Positions 6,581 through 14,986 of a stretch of DNA of 36,842 nt are shown here, piece by piece; positions within the stretch are counted from its first letter, which is position 1, and every line of letters starts with the position of its first letter. The stretch is taken from assembly GCA_947588885.1 (NCBI GenBank), contig CANQAH010000011.1, positions 1-36,842 on the forward strand. The letters are read 5' to 3'. Source of the DNA: an uncultured Clostridia bacterium (lineage in GTDB: Bacteria > Bacillota > Clostridia > TANB77 > CAG-508). Below the pieces are notes generated by a model. That model was not told the origin of the DNA. It was given only the letters and a program-made list of their open reading frames with translations, and did not search any database. The position numbers were made by a program, and so were the translations under genes.

Positions 6581-7666
6581 TTATTTTTCTTCATTTGATA
6601 ATGCTTTTAAAATTTTTGTAGTCTTTTCTAAACCTGTTTTTATGTCATATTTTGCTTTCCAATTAAGACTTTTTAACTTATCAGCATTTAAAATTGCAAC
6701 TGTAGATGTTGAGTATCCTTTTTTCTCTTTTTCATCTGGAATTTCAAAAGTAACTTTTTTGTTATTAGATGCTGCCAATATGTTTGCCAATTCTTTTAAT
6801 GTTATATCAGATTTCTCATCCGCTATATTGTAAGCTTCTCCATTTTTTCCTTCAAAAATTATTTTTAATATTGCACTTACAGCATCTGCAACATATAAGT
6901 ATGAAAAATATTGTTCTCCATTACTCTTTAGTACAATATCTTCATTGTTAACTGCTTTTTTTATAAATTGTGCTATAGCTTTGCTATCATCAATTTTCAT
7001 CGTTGGGCCATAGATTCTGCAAAGTCTTCCTATTACTATGTCTGAATCATATTTATTAATATATGCTTGGCATAATGCTTCACATACTCTTTTACTTTCT
7101 GGGTATCCAGCTCTCAATGTGTTACAATTTATATATCCTAAACTTTCTTCAGAGAAAGCTTTCTCTTTTCCGTCGTTTTCTCCATATATTTCTACGCTTG
7201 ACATTGCAAATGTCCTACATTTTTTATTGTTTTTTGAGTATTCTAATAGATTATATAATCCTATGAAATTTGTTGTTATTGTTCCAATAGGATCTGTAGA
7301 ATACATTAATGGATGTGTATTACTTGCTCCATGAATTACATAATCAAATTCAATATCTACTTTTAATTTTTCGCAAACATCTTGCACTATATATACTAAA
7401 TTACTATCTATCGGTTCATCAATTCTTGCTAAATTGTAATCTTTAAATCTTTTCTTAGCACTTTCTTCGTTTCTTACTATCATATATATTTTGATATTAT
7501 CATTATGAATTTTATTTCTGTACATTAGTACATCTATTAGGAATGAACATATTAATCCAGTTGCTCCTGTAATCAATATTTTTTTATTTTTAAATTTGTT
7601 GAAATCTAATGTTGTACTTTCAGCAACACTTTTTATATCTTCCAAATATAAGTTATTTTCAATCAC
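6581..7666 (-). CDS. NAD-dependent epimerase/dehydratase (extended SDR)
   Basis: 361 residues, the usual size for extended short-chain dehydrogenases acting on nucleotide sugars. The Rossmann motif is ITGATGLICSFL (about 32-43); its third glycine is Cys40 where most relatives have Gly. The catalytic YPESK (Tyr-x-x-x-Lys) lies near residue 190, with the typical AMSSVEIYG serine motif upstream. The gene starts GTG one base after the cytidylyltransferase stop and is clearly cotranscribed. The substrate cannot be told from sequence; the partner suggests a CDP-activated sugar or polyol used for a cell-surface polymer. Sugar epimerisation, dehydration and reduction are all possible. Confidence 0.85.
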   Translation of the reverse strand: MIENNLYLEDIKSVAESTTLDFNKFKNKKILITGATGLICSFLIDVLMYRNKIHNDNIKIYMIVRNEESAKKRFKDYNLARIDEPIDSNLVYIVQDVCEKLKVDIEFDYVIHGASNTHPLMYSTDPIGTITTNFIGLYNLLEYSKNNKKCRTFAMSSVEIYGENDGKEKAFSEESLGYINCNTLRAGYPESKRVCEALCQAYINKYDSDIVIGRLCRIYGPTMKIDDSKAIAQFIKKAVNNEDIVLKSNGEQYFSYLYVADAVSAILKIIFEGKNGEAYNIADEKSDITLKELANILAASNNKKVTFEIPDEKEKKGYSTSTVAILNADKLKSLNWKAKYDIKTGLEKTTKILKALSNEEK

Positions 7667-7667
7667 T

Positions 7668-8399
7668 TTATTTGATCCACTCCTCTCGTGATATATGTAG
7701 TATAGCTTTAAACAGATCTAGATCTTCTATTGTCGTAATTTTCATGTTCTTTTCGCTTCCTTTTGAAAAATAAATTTTTTCTCCTAATAAGTTCATTAGA
7801 GAACATGTTGCTACTGTGTTTTTTATTCCTCTTTTTTCTGCTTCTTCATGAGCCCAAATTAGTTTTCCCAAACTGTATGTCTGTGGGGTTTGTGTTCTAA
7901 ATAATCTTTCTCTTGGAATTTCTTTTGTTGATTCCATTTCTGTAAAATTTTCATTTTCAAAAATAGCTTCTGTACATGGAATTGCAGTAACGGCTGAACC
8001 TTTAATATTATATGTATAGATTGAATCTGATATAATTTCTTGAGAAACTAAGCCTCTATTTCCATCATGTATCATAATTACATCATCATTATTAAAGTGT
8101 AACTTTAGTTCATCTATTCCTTTCTTGATTGATTCTTGTCCAGTTTCTCCTCCATTAACTACATACTTTAATTTTGTTATATTAAATTGTTTTGCATATG
8201 CTCTTAAAATATCATGCCATCCCTCTAAACATACAACAATTATTTCATTAACCATAGGATGTTTTTCAAATGCTTCCATTGTATATACTATTAATGGCTT
8301 GTTTTCTATATGTATAAATTGTTTAGGAATGTCTTGTTTCATTCTACAACCTTTACCACCTGCAAGTATTAATGCTATTACTTTTTTATTATTTTCCAT
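7668..8399 (-). CDS. IspD/TarI-family cytidylyltransferase
   Basis: 243 residues. It opens with the nucleotide-binding signature ILAGGKGCRM (11-20) and PKQF (25-28), then IMIHDGNRGLV and RTQTPQTY, all typical of the IspD/TarI family. These enzymes transfer CMP from CTP to methylerythritol phosphate (IspD, isoprenoid synthesis) or ribitol phosphate (TarI, wall polymer). Pairing with an extended SDR instead of an isoprenoid gene favours a surface-polymer precursor role, but this is inference. GAGAGGT precedes the ATG. A TATAAT-like box lies at about 8427-8432 (minus strand), next to the upstream terminator. Confidence 0.82.
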   Translation of the reverse strand: MENNKKVIALILAGGKGCRMKQDIPKQFIHIENKPLIVYTMEAFEKHPMVNEIIVVCLEGWHDILRAYAKQFNITKLKYVVNGGETGQESIKKGIDELKLHFNNDDVIMIHDGNRGLVSQEIISDSIYTYNIKGSAVTAIPCTEAIFENENFTEMESTKEIPRERLFRTQTPQTYSLGKLIWAHEEAEKRGIKNTVATCSLMNLLGEKIYFSKGSEKNMKITTIEDLDLFKAILHISREEWIK

Positions 8400-8447
8400 T
8401 TTTACCTCTCTCTTTAAATTTTTTATTATTATACTATAAAAATGAAA

Positions 8448-8490
8448 AAACGGAAAGCTTTGATATTATTTCATTTCAAAATTTCCGTTT
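8448..8490 (-). terminator. Terminator of the ribbon-helix-helix gene
   Basis: AAACGGAAA (8448-8456) pairs with TTTCCGTTT (8482-8490). On the minus strand it is followed by TTTTTTCATTTTT. It separates the small regulator gene from the cytidylyltransferase operon. Confidence 0.7.
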
Positions 8491-8500
8491 ATTGATTTTT

Positions 8501-8689
8501 TTATTTGTCTTTTTCTATTTTCATGTTTTTAAGTGAATATCTTAAACATTCATTTATAAATTCATTGATTGAATAAATATCATTGTCTAAAACAGTTCTC
8601 TTTATCTTTTCTAGTAGTTCTGTCTCTATTCTACATGTGAATTGTTCATAATCTTTTTTCTTTTTTGGTTTTATAACAAATTCTGGCAT
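8501..8689 (-). CDS. Small ribbon-helix-helix (Arc/CopG-like) protein
   Basis: 62 residues with GAGGTGAG before the ATG. A basic N-terminal tail (KPKKKKDYEQF) is followed by a beta strand (FTCRIETELLEKIKR) and two helices (YSINEFINECLRYSLKNM). This is the pattern of Arc/CopG ribbon-helix-helix proteins, which bind DNA as dimers. No toxin gene is adjacent, so an antitoxin role is not supported here; an orphan regulator is more likely. It has its own terminator downstream. Confidence 0.7.
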   Translation of the reverse strand: MPEFVIKPKKKKDYEQFTCRIETELLEKIKRTVLDNDIYSINEFINECLRYSLKNMKIEKDK

Positions 8690-8799
8690 TTTTTCTCACC
8701 TCGAGTATATTTTAATATATTAATAAAGTATTGTATATATTCGCGTATGATTGATTTTCCATTTTATGTTATCTGTTTTATAAGTACTATTTAAATTGG

Positions 8800-8843
8800 T
8801 CGAGGCTTTTATATTACAGGAAATTCGGAGAAATTTCCTATAA
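8800..8843. repeat. Intergenic palindromic repeat, copy 3 (diverged)
   Basis: TCGAGGC followed by TACAGGAAA-TTCGGAGAA-ATTTCCTATAAA. It is the left member of a composite 8800-8997: repeat, GAACAAA hairpin, AT-rich hairpin, repeat. The rest of the 355-base gap 8690-9044 outside this composite shows nothing else clear. Confidence 0.75.
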
Positions 8844-8844
8844 A

Positions 8845-8910
8845 GAACAAAAGCGGACATTTTTATATGTCATACTATATAAATTTATTGCAAAGTCCGC
8901 GTCTTTGTTC
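8845..8910. repeat. GAACAAA-GCGGAC hairpin, copy 1
   Basis: GAACAAAAGCGGAC (8845-8858) pairs imperfectly with GTCCGCGTCTTTGTTC (8895-8910). A second copy with a different loop is at 33378-33444. In both places it sits between two copies of the palindromic repeat. Confidence 0.75.
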
Positions 8911-8950
8911 TATGTGCCAAATTTTTGTTAAAAAATTTGTGTGCAATTTG

Positions 8951-8997
8951 GGCGAAGCCTTTATATAATAGGAAATGCGGAGCACTTTCCTATTATA
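8951..8997. repeat. Intergenic palindromic repeat, copy 4
   Basis: GGCGAAGCC, then TATAATAGGAAA-TGCGGAGCA-CTTTCCTATTATA. It is preceded by the AT-rich hairpin CAAATTTTTgttAAAAAATTTG (8919-8940). It directly abuts the T-tract of the terminator at 9002-9037. Confidence 0.88.
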
Positions 8998-9001
8998 AAA
9001 A

Positions 9002-9037
9002 AAAGGTAAATATAGAGAGTTTCATATATTTACCTTT
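9002..9037 (-). terminator. Terminator at the end of the secretion locus
   Basis: AAAGGTAAATATA pairs with TATATTTACCTTT (13 bp). On the minus strand a TTTTT tract follows and then repeat copy 4. It is 8 bases beyond the stop of the last secretion gene. Confidence 0.85.
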
Positions 9038-9044
9038 AATATTT

Positions 9045-12000
9045 TTATAAATTCTTTAGTCTTTCTAATATTTCATCTAGATTATATGTTTTTTCTCCTG
9101 ATATTTCTTCTGCTTGTTCTCCAAGTTTTTGTAATTCTTCTAATTGTTTTGCAAACCTTATTGTCTGTCTAGGCATTGTTACACTTACTTTACTTTCTGT
9201 TCCTCTTGATGCATTAACTATATTTTTTACAAGTCTATCTGTGCTACTTGATTTTTCAACATCGTGTGCAGATCTTGCTGAAGTATTATTTTGTTGAGGC
9301 GCTGTTGATGTAGACCTTGGTTGTCTGTATCCTGTTGTGTTTTGTGAAACGCTTGCTTCTCTTTCTTTTGCTCTTTGTGTTACATCTGCACTTCTAGCAG
9401 TATCTGGTGATAATGTTCTAACACTTTCTGTTACTGATCTTGTTGTATCGTGTGCTTCATTTATTCCTTTTCTAGAAACATCTTGACCTGCTATTTCGCT
9501 TCTACTTTCTGCTCTTTGTTTTTCATCTCTCATTCTTCTTTGATTTTCAGTAATTTCTTTTTGTACTTTTGCTACAAATTCTTTACTCATTCTTATGTCT
9601 TGACCTTTTTGTTCTAATATTAAATCTATTTCTTTTGCAATTCCCTCAATATCTCTTTGTTGCAAATATTCTGAATCAGCATTAAATGATGGTACTTTGC
9701 TCTTGTAGTTTTGCATAGCTGCGTAAATATCTCTTTCTGCTAATGGTTTTGACAATATTTGAGTAATTTTTTCTACTTGTTCTGTTTTCTTTCTTTGCAA
9801 TTCTCTAGCAAATTCTGGACTTACTTTTTCCATTTCAGCAATTTGTTCATCTAATTTTCCTACAAGTTCTTTATAACTCGTTTCTACTTCTTTTTCTTTT
9901 TGTTTTGCTTGTTGAAGTACTGACATATATTCTGATATTCTAGATGGGTCTATATTTTCTCCTGTAATGTTATTAGCAAGCATCAAATTGCTAATTTGTG
10001 TTTTTATATCACTTTGAATTTCTGGACTTACTCCTGGTCCTTGTCTTGTTTCTGGTCTTCTGGCTGTTGAGCTTTGGCTTGTTGCTGGTCTTTGTCCTGT
10101 TGCTGTTCCTTTGCCTGTTGCTGGTCTTTGTCCTGTTGTTGCTCTTTGTCCTGTTGTTGGTCTTTGTCCTGTGCTTGATGTAGTCCTATTTCTTGAATTT
10201 GCTGTTTGGTTTGTATGTCCTTGTTCAATTTTATAATCTACTCCTAGTGATGTTAGTCTAGATGTTAACCTTTGAGCTGAGCTTTGATTTCTTGGTTGTA
10301 TTCCTCTAAATTTGTATTTACCTTTTGCTGTTCCTACTCTGAAACCTCTTTTTTCTGCTTGTTTTAATGTGTCTTTTATTTTTTCTCCAGAACTTATTGT
10401 TGAACTTAATATTTGTACTCCTAATGCTGGTTCAGCAATCATCATTGGAACTACCATTGCTCCCTTTAGCATTGCTAGTGATAAATCTTTTCCAAACTTT
10501 AAGCCTAATGCTGTTTGTTCTAATACTTCATCTCTCTTTTTCTTTCTTTCAGCTCTCTTCTGTTTTGCTTCTTCTTGTTTTTTCTTTAATTCTTCTGGTG
10601 ACATACCTGAGTTTATCAAGTTTTGATTTATGCTACTTCTAGCAGCATTTATTTTTCTTGTTGCATATTGTGACATCTTAGATGCTGGTTTTCCTGCAAC
10701 TTTTCCTATAACATTTCCATATGCTCCCGCAACTTTCTTTGCTTTCTTTCCTAATGCTTGTGCTGCTTTTACTTTAGGTGCAATTGGATCCATTGCTAAT
10801 TTTGCTGCATTGCTTCCCTTTGCAAAACCAAATATTTGTCTTACTAAAGGATCCATTCTTACCATAAATACTAAGAATACAAATGATATAAATATTCCTA
10901 ATAATGAAGTTTCTGATAATTTTAATGCGTTTGAAATAAATATTGTATATACAAGTGCGTGCAATGACTGCAAGAATACGGTGTATGAAAAGTCTTTTAT
11001 CCAATTGCCATATATTTCACCAGCTCCTCTACCATTTTTATTTATTTTCTGTAATGCATACGATACTCCCATAAATGGTGATATTAATGCCAGCATCATA
11101 ACAGTTAAAAATCTTTTGAAATATATAAATAAAAATCTTATTGAGTAATATACTAGTATCATGTACATTATCATTCCTGCAAATCCAGTTGATGCTTTTA
11201 ATTCATATGCCTTTGATCTTACTGACTCATATAATGAAATTTCTTCTCCACTCTCATATTTTGGTGTTATCCAACTAATAGCACTTTCATTTGCATAAAT
11301 TATAAAGAACATTATATAGTTTACCGCAAATACTAATGTGAAGCCGGCAATCCAAGACACTAACATTTGTTTATATACTGCTTTTTTCTCTGCTACTGTT
11401 GATATTGCCATTTTTATTCCTAAGTAAATTAGTACTAGTAACATGATTATGATAGAAATAACTCTAAATATGTAATACCATAATGCTACATTTTCTTTTA
11501 TTATATAAATTATTCCATTTTCATCTACTACAGCTCCACCAGCTGATTCAAAATTGAAGAAGTTAATATCTAAAATTGGTATTTTATTATATACCATATT
11601 TTCTATTGTTACATTTGCTTTTGATGAAGTATTTAATTGTACATTTCCTCCTATGTCAGCAATTGTTTGCATTCCTTCACTTATGTAATCTTCATCTCCA
11701 GGCTGTCCTGTTGCTTGTGATGTTTGTTCTTCATCTTCTTGGTTTTCTATTTCTTGTGCTTCTTGATCTATTTCATCTTCTAATTCTGGGTCTTTTCCCC
11801 AATCATCTACTCTTTCGTTTGTTACTCCTGTTACTGCATTTACTATTCCATCCATAAAGAATCTTTCAATAATAGCTGTCCAACCTACTATTACCATTCT
11901 TATTCCTATAGTCATTATTCCTATGATATAGTCTAATATTTCTGTTAGTTTTTCTATAATCCATTTTCCAAAAGGTGTTGATGATTTATATCCTTTAATT

Positions 12001-12668
12001 TTTGCAACTCCTGAATATATGAATCCATTTTCATCATATATGCTTAAGTCTTCCTCTTCTGTTACTGGTATGTTTCCTGCTGGGTTAACTTGAACTGAGC
12101 TTTTTAGTCTTACTGCAATTGCTCCTTCGGAACTTCTACCTGGTGTCATTCTGTTACATGCTCCATGTACATTCATTGGTGTGCTACCAAAGTTAGCATG
12201 TTGATCGTCTCCTGCATACATTTCAGCATGTCCATTTACGATCAATATATCTCCTGCTTGTAGTGTTTCAGATGAAACATCATCAAAATATTCATTTCCA
12301 CCTTTTAAATTAGAATATGCTGTGTCAGATAGTGGAGAAAATCCATAATCATATATATTTATACCTAATGCATTTTGGTATATCCACTGAACAAAGCATG
12401 TACAGCAACCATAAAAAGTACCTGATCCAGCTGTTCCTCCTGTCCATCTACATATTGCTCTTCCTTTTTCATCAGTACCTAAATCTCCATCAGAATAGCT
12501 ACTTTTGTCAGCATATTTTTCTACGTATTCTTTTGCCCAATCTGATGCATATTGACCACAATATGCGTCATAGCCTCTTGCAAAGCAACTCGACATTGAG
12601 GATAGTGTTATATAAATTATTAAATACATTATTAATAATTTTTTAAGCATTTTTCCTAGTTTCTTCAT
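9045..12668 (-). CDS. NlpC/P60-like + VirB6/TrbL-like fusion, T4SS membrane protein
   Basis: 1207 residues. A signal peptide (about 1-31, ending SSCFARG) is followed by an NlpC/P60-like domain: GCCTCFVQWIY with likely catalytic Cys89, and NGHAEMYAG with His147. A pair of membrane helices lies at about 235-275. A VirB6/TrbL-type core at about 390-610 carries the motif LIYLGIKMAISTVAEKKAVY, shared with the two other VirB6-like proteins here, and DINFFNF just before it. The last 560 residues are charged, helical and hydrophilic, with TGQRP-type repeats at about 850-880. VirB6 proteins form the inner-membrane channel of T4SS; the NlpC domain would cut peptidoglycan peptides outside the cell. It is the last gene of the locus. 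The fusion and the long tail are unusual. Confidence 0.8.
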   Translation of the reverse strand: MKKLGKMLKKLLIMYLIIYITLSSMSSCFARGYDAYCGQYASDWAKEYVEKYADKSSYSDGDLGTDEKGRAICRWTGGTAGSGTFYGCCTCFVQWIYQNALGINIYDYGFSPLSDTAYSNLKGGNEYFDDVSSETLQAGDILIVNGHAEMYAGDDQHANFGSTPMNVHGACNRMTPGRSSEGAIAVRLKSSVQVNPAGNIPVTEEEDLSIYDENGFIYSGVAKIKGYKSSTPFGKWIIEKLTEILDYIIGIMTIGIRMVIVGWTAIIERFFMDGIVNAVTGVTNERVDDWGKDPELEDEIDQEAQEIENQEDEEQTSQATGQPGDEDYISEGMQTIADIGGNVQLNTSSKANVTIENMVYNKIPILDINFFNFESAGGAVVDENGIIYIIKENVALWYYIFRVISIIIMLLVLIYLGIKMAISTVAEKKAVYKQMLVSWIAGFTLVFAVNYIMFFIIYANESAISWITPKYESGEEISLYESVRSKAYELKASTGFAGMIMYMILVYYSIRFLFIYFKRFLTVMMLALISPFMGVSYALQKINKNGRGAGEIYGNWIKDFSYTVFLQSLHALVYTIFISNALKLSETSLLGIFISFVFLVFMVRMDPLVRQIFGFAKGSNAAKLAMDPIAPKVKAAQALGKKAKKVAGAYGNVIGKVAGKPASKMSQYATRKINAARSSINQNLINSGMSPEELKKKQEEAKQKRAERKKKRDEVLEQTALGLKFGKDLSLAMLKGAMVVPMMIAEPALGVQILSSTISSGEKIKDTLKQAEKRGFRVGTAKGKYKFRGIQPRNQSSAQRLTSRLTSLGVDYKIEQGHTNQTANSRNRTTSSTGQRPTTGQRATTGQRPATGKGTATGQRPATSQSSTARRPETRQGPGVSPEIQSDIKTQISNLMLANNITGENIDPSRISEYMSVLQQAKQKEKEVETSYKELVGKLDEQIAEMEKVSPEFARELQRKKTEQVEKITQILSKPLAERDIYAAMQNYKSKVPSFNADSEYLQQRDIEGIAKEIDLILEQKGQDIRMSKEFVAKVQKEITENQRRMRDEKQRAESRSEIAGQDVSRKGINEAHDTTRSVTESVRTLSPDTARSADVTQRAKEREASVSQNTTGYRQPRSTSTAPQQNNTSARSAHDVEKSSSTDRLVKNIVNASRGTESKVSVTMPRQTIRFAKQLEELQKLGEQAEEISGEKTYNLDEILERLKNL
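10060..10175 (-). repeat. TGQRP-type tandem repeat inside the fusion gene
   Basis: The coding sequence repeats an 18-21 base unit encoding variants of T-x-G-Q-R-P/A (TGQRPTTGQRATTGQRPATG and following). In other frames it reads as Gln-Asp-Lys or Leu-Val runs, which are shadows. Such repeats tend to change copy number. Confidence 0.7.
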
Positions 12669-12835
12669 TATTTATTTTTTCCCCTTAATTACTAAACATG
12701 TTTGTCCATTTTTGTTTTTTAAGATTTATAAAATAAATTGTTTCTATTAGCCATACTGTCAAAATATAATTAATGTTATCTTTTTTATTGTAATTTTTTT
12801 CTTCATAATTGAATCTAGAAATGTATTAAAAGTAA
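12669..12835 (-). other. Gap before the last secretion gene
   Basis: A perfect TTGACA lies at 12770-12765 (minus strand), but no convincing -10 sits at the right distance. A short open stretch beginning with that TTG reads LTVWLIETIYFINLKKQKW and ends TAA, without a ribosome binding site. I do not call it a gene. Confidence 0.25.
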
Positions 12836-14353
12836 TTAAAATTCAATTCTTGACTCTGAATTATCATACTTTATAATATGAGTATTTCTGTCATAGTCTT
12901 TTATTTCAAATTGTTCAGTTCCTTGCATTAATGTTTCTGTTTGTCTTGTTTCTGCATTATATATATACATTCCATTTCCTTGTATTGTGTAAATAAGATG
13001 TGTATCGTCTGCCCATACATATTTATAAATTAAAATTGTATCGTCTAGTTCATTATTTGGGTATGTTCCATCTAATGATATTATCTTTACTTTTGTATAA
13101 TTTGTTTCGTCTTTTGTAGCTGATAAATAAAATTTATCACTATATAATAGAGGGTTTTCTTGCTTTCCACTGTCATCATAAAATTGGTCTTGCATTAATC
13201 TTTCATTTTCTCTATTTATTATTAAATTTTGGTCTAATTTATAATATAGATTTTTTATTTCTTCTTGTTTTGTTTTTAATTCACCTTTGTAATTTTCATA
13301 TATTTGTATTCCTACTGGATTTATACTGCTGTATGAAATTCTTACACCTTTAAGTGTATAATATATATCAAAATAGTTTTCTCCAGTCGTATATCTGTCA
13401 TAATCTGGCCAAATGTCTGTTAAATTGTACATAAGATCATTCATATCTTTGTCGTTTTTATATTTTTCTATTAATTTTTCAAATTCTGTATAATCATATC
13501 TTACGTTTGGATATATTGAAATTTCTTTGTTTGAGAAAAATATGTAAAAGTTTTCTGTTTTATACCCTATTATTGAGGAATCAGATTTATATGATGTGCC
13601 TAATTGTGATTCTATTATATCTAATCTTTCTCCTACTTTATATCCATTTACTACAGTTCCAGCATAATTTTGTGTAAATACTATGTTATATACTTTTCCT
13701 TGTATGCTTCTTACTTCATATCCTTCATCAAAATATATCTTATATTTATCAAATGTACTTTCCTGAGTTCCAAAATTAACATTTGATTCTGTCCAATTTG
13801 AATTGATCAAATCATTTAGTACTTGTGAATTTACTTCTAAATTTAATGTTTCTACATTTATTTCATTTTTTTGGCTTCTTCGTGAATCTTCTTTTTTGAA
13901 ATAATCTTCTTCATCATTTATCTTCACTTCAGTTATTTTATTGTTACTGCATTTAACTTTAATTGTTATTGCTTTAGAATTGTCGATTAACCTAAAGCTT
14001 TTGAAGTTTGATACCATTGCAATTTTTTCATAGAAGTTTGTAAAATATAAGCTTTTTGATTCATCGCCTTCATAAAGGTTATATTTGAAGCTTAAATATA
14101 CATCAGTATCATATCCATTTTCTGTTGAGTTTTCTTCATACAGATAAGATGCCTCAAGGTATTCAACAACTTGTTTTATCGATGTTAGTTCTTCATTTAA
14201 ATCAATATTATTTTGTTGTTCCACAGCTGGCTTTTTATTTTTGAGTGGTATTGTAATTATTATTAGAATTAGTATGATTAATAATGCTACTCCCAAACAT
14301 ATAAAAATTCTTTTCTCTTTTTTATTTAATGAATTTTTTTTCTTTTTCTTCAC
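12836..14353 (-). CDS. Membrane-anchored protein of unknown function in the T4SS locus
   Basis: 505 residues. GTG start with AAGGAG six bases upstream, one base after the previous gene. A lysine-rich N-terminus (KKKKKNSLNKKEKR) precedes one transmembrane helix (about 15-38, IFICLGVALLIILILIII). The rest is predicted outside the membrane, rich in Tyr, Asp and Asn. The last 100 residues look like beta-propeller-type strands (FYLSATKDE; TILIYKYVWADDTHLIYTIQ; GMYIYNAETRQTETLMQG), similar in feel to repeats of periplasmic beta propellers but not a firm match. No catalytic motif is recognised. Its position suggests an extracellular accessory of the secretion machine. Confidence 0.6.
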   Translation of the reverse strand: MKKKKKNSLNKKEKRIFICLGVALLIILILIIITIPLKNKKPAVEQQNNIDLNEELTSIKQVVEYLEASYLYEENSTENGYDTDVYLSFKYNLYEGDESKSLYFTNFYEKIAMVSNFKSFRLIDNSKAITIKVKCSNNKITEVKINDEEDYFKKEDSRRSQKNEINVETLNLEVNSQVLNDLINSNWTESNVNFGTQESTFDKYKIYFDEGYEVRSIQGKVYNIVFTQNYAGTVVNGYKVGERLDIIESQLGTSYKSDSSIIGYKTENFYIFFSNKEISIYPNVRYDYTEFEKLIEKYKNDKDMNDLMYNLTDIWPDYDRYTTGENYFDIYYTLKGVRISYSSINPVGIQIYENYKGELKTKQEEIKNLYYKLDQNLIINRENERLMQDQFYDDSGKQENPLLYSDKFYLSATKDETNYTKVKIISLDGTYPNNELDDTILIYKYVWADDTHLIYTIQGNGMYIYNAETRQTETLMQGTEQFEIKDYDRNTHIIKYDNSESRIEF

Positions 14354-14354
14354 T

Positions 14355-14969
14355 TTAATCTCCTTGTATTCTTAAATATGGATAAGATATTTTTCCTGAG
14401 TTTGCAAATTTTAATTTTATTTCTAATTCTGCACCATTATCATATTTTATTTTTAAAGTTGAAATTATATAATCTCCTTCTGTATAGCATGAGTTTGTAA
14501 CAATTGACATTTCTGTTGGTTTTATATCATCTTTATAAATTTTTACTTTATCTGCCATTAATTTATATACTTCATAGCTTTCAATTCCACATTGTTCAAA
14601 TATGTCATCTTTATTTTCTTCATAGAAATCCTTTATTTCTTTTTCACTTAAATTAGCTGTATCATCATATATTACCTTAAGTCCTGATCTTACTAAGATT
14701 CCAACCTCATCTGTATAATTAGAAATTTCTATTTCTCTATTTGATAGTTTTACTAATTCATATAAGTTATTGACATATACATCAATTTCTTGGATTTTTT
14801 CCTCATATGTTTTATCTATTTTTTTAAATTGAGCTTTTTCCTTTTTCTCTTTTTCTTTTAAATATGAATATGTGGCAAATAAGACTATGAATACTAAAAT
14901 AAGAATTAGTATTACTATCATTAATCTTTTTTTATTAATTTTATTTTTCTTTCTTTTTTTACTATTCAT
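14355..14969 (-). CDS. Membrane-anchored small protein in the T4SS locus
   Basis: 204 residues. A basic N-terminus (NSKKRKKNKINKKR) is followed by a transmembrane helix (LMIVILILILVFIVLFATYS, about 15-34) and an outside domain of about 165 residues. The domain has helices, then strands near the end (YIISTLKIKYDNGAELEIKL). The size and layout (one helix plus a small alpha/beta domain) resemble NTF2-like or VirB8-like modules, but I see no specific motif. It lies 17 bases after the lysozyme gene and one base before the next gene. Confidence 0.55.
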   Translation of the reverse strand: MNSKKRKKNKINKKRLMIVILILILVFIVLFATYSYLKEKEKKEKAQFKKIDKTYEEKIQEIDVYVNNLYELVKLSNREIEISNYTDEVGILVRSGLKVIYDDTANLSEKEIKDFYEENKDDIFEQCGIESYEVYKLMADKVKIYKDDIKPTEMSIVTNSCYTEGDYIISTLKIKYDNGAELEIKLKFANSGKISYPYLRIQGD

Positions 14970-14986
14970 GTCTTATCTCCTTTTTA

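Noticed and set aside
8800..9000. Possible CRISPR array or integron attC sites
   Set aside because: Repeats are not regularly spaced with unique spacers, and attC core sites (GTTRRRY) are missing; copies are dispersed between genes.
10028..10228. Gln-Asp-Lys-rich open frame, minus strand
   Set aside because: It is the TGQRP repeat region of the VirB6 fusion read in another frame; no ribosome site.
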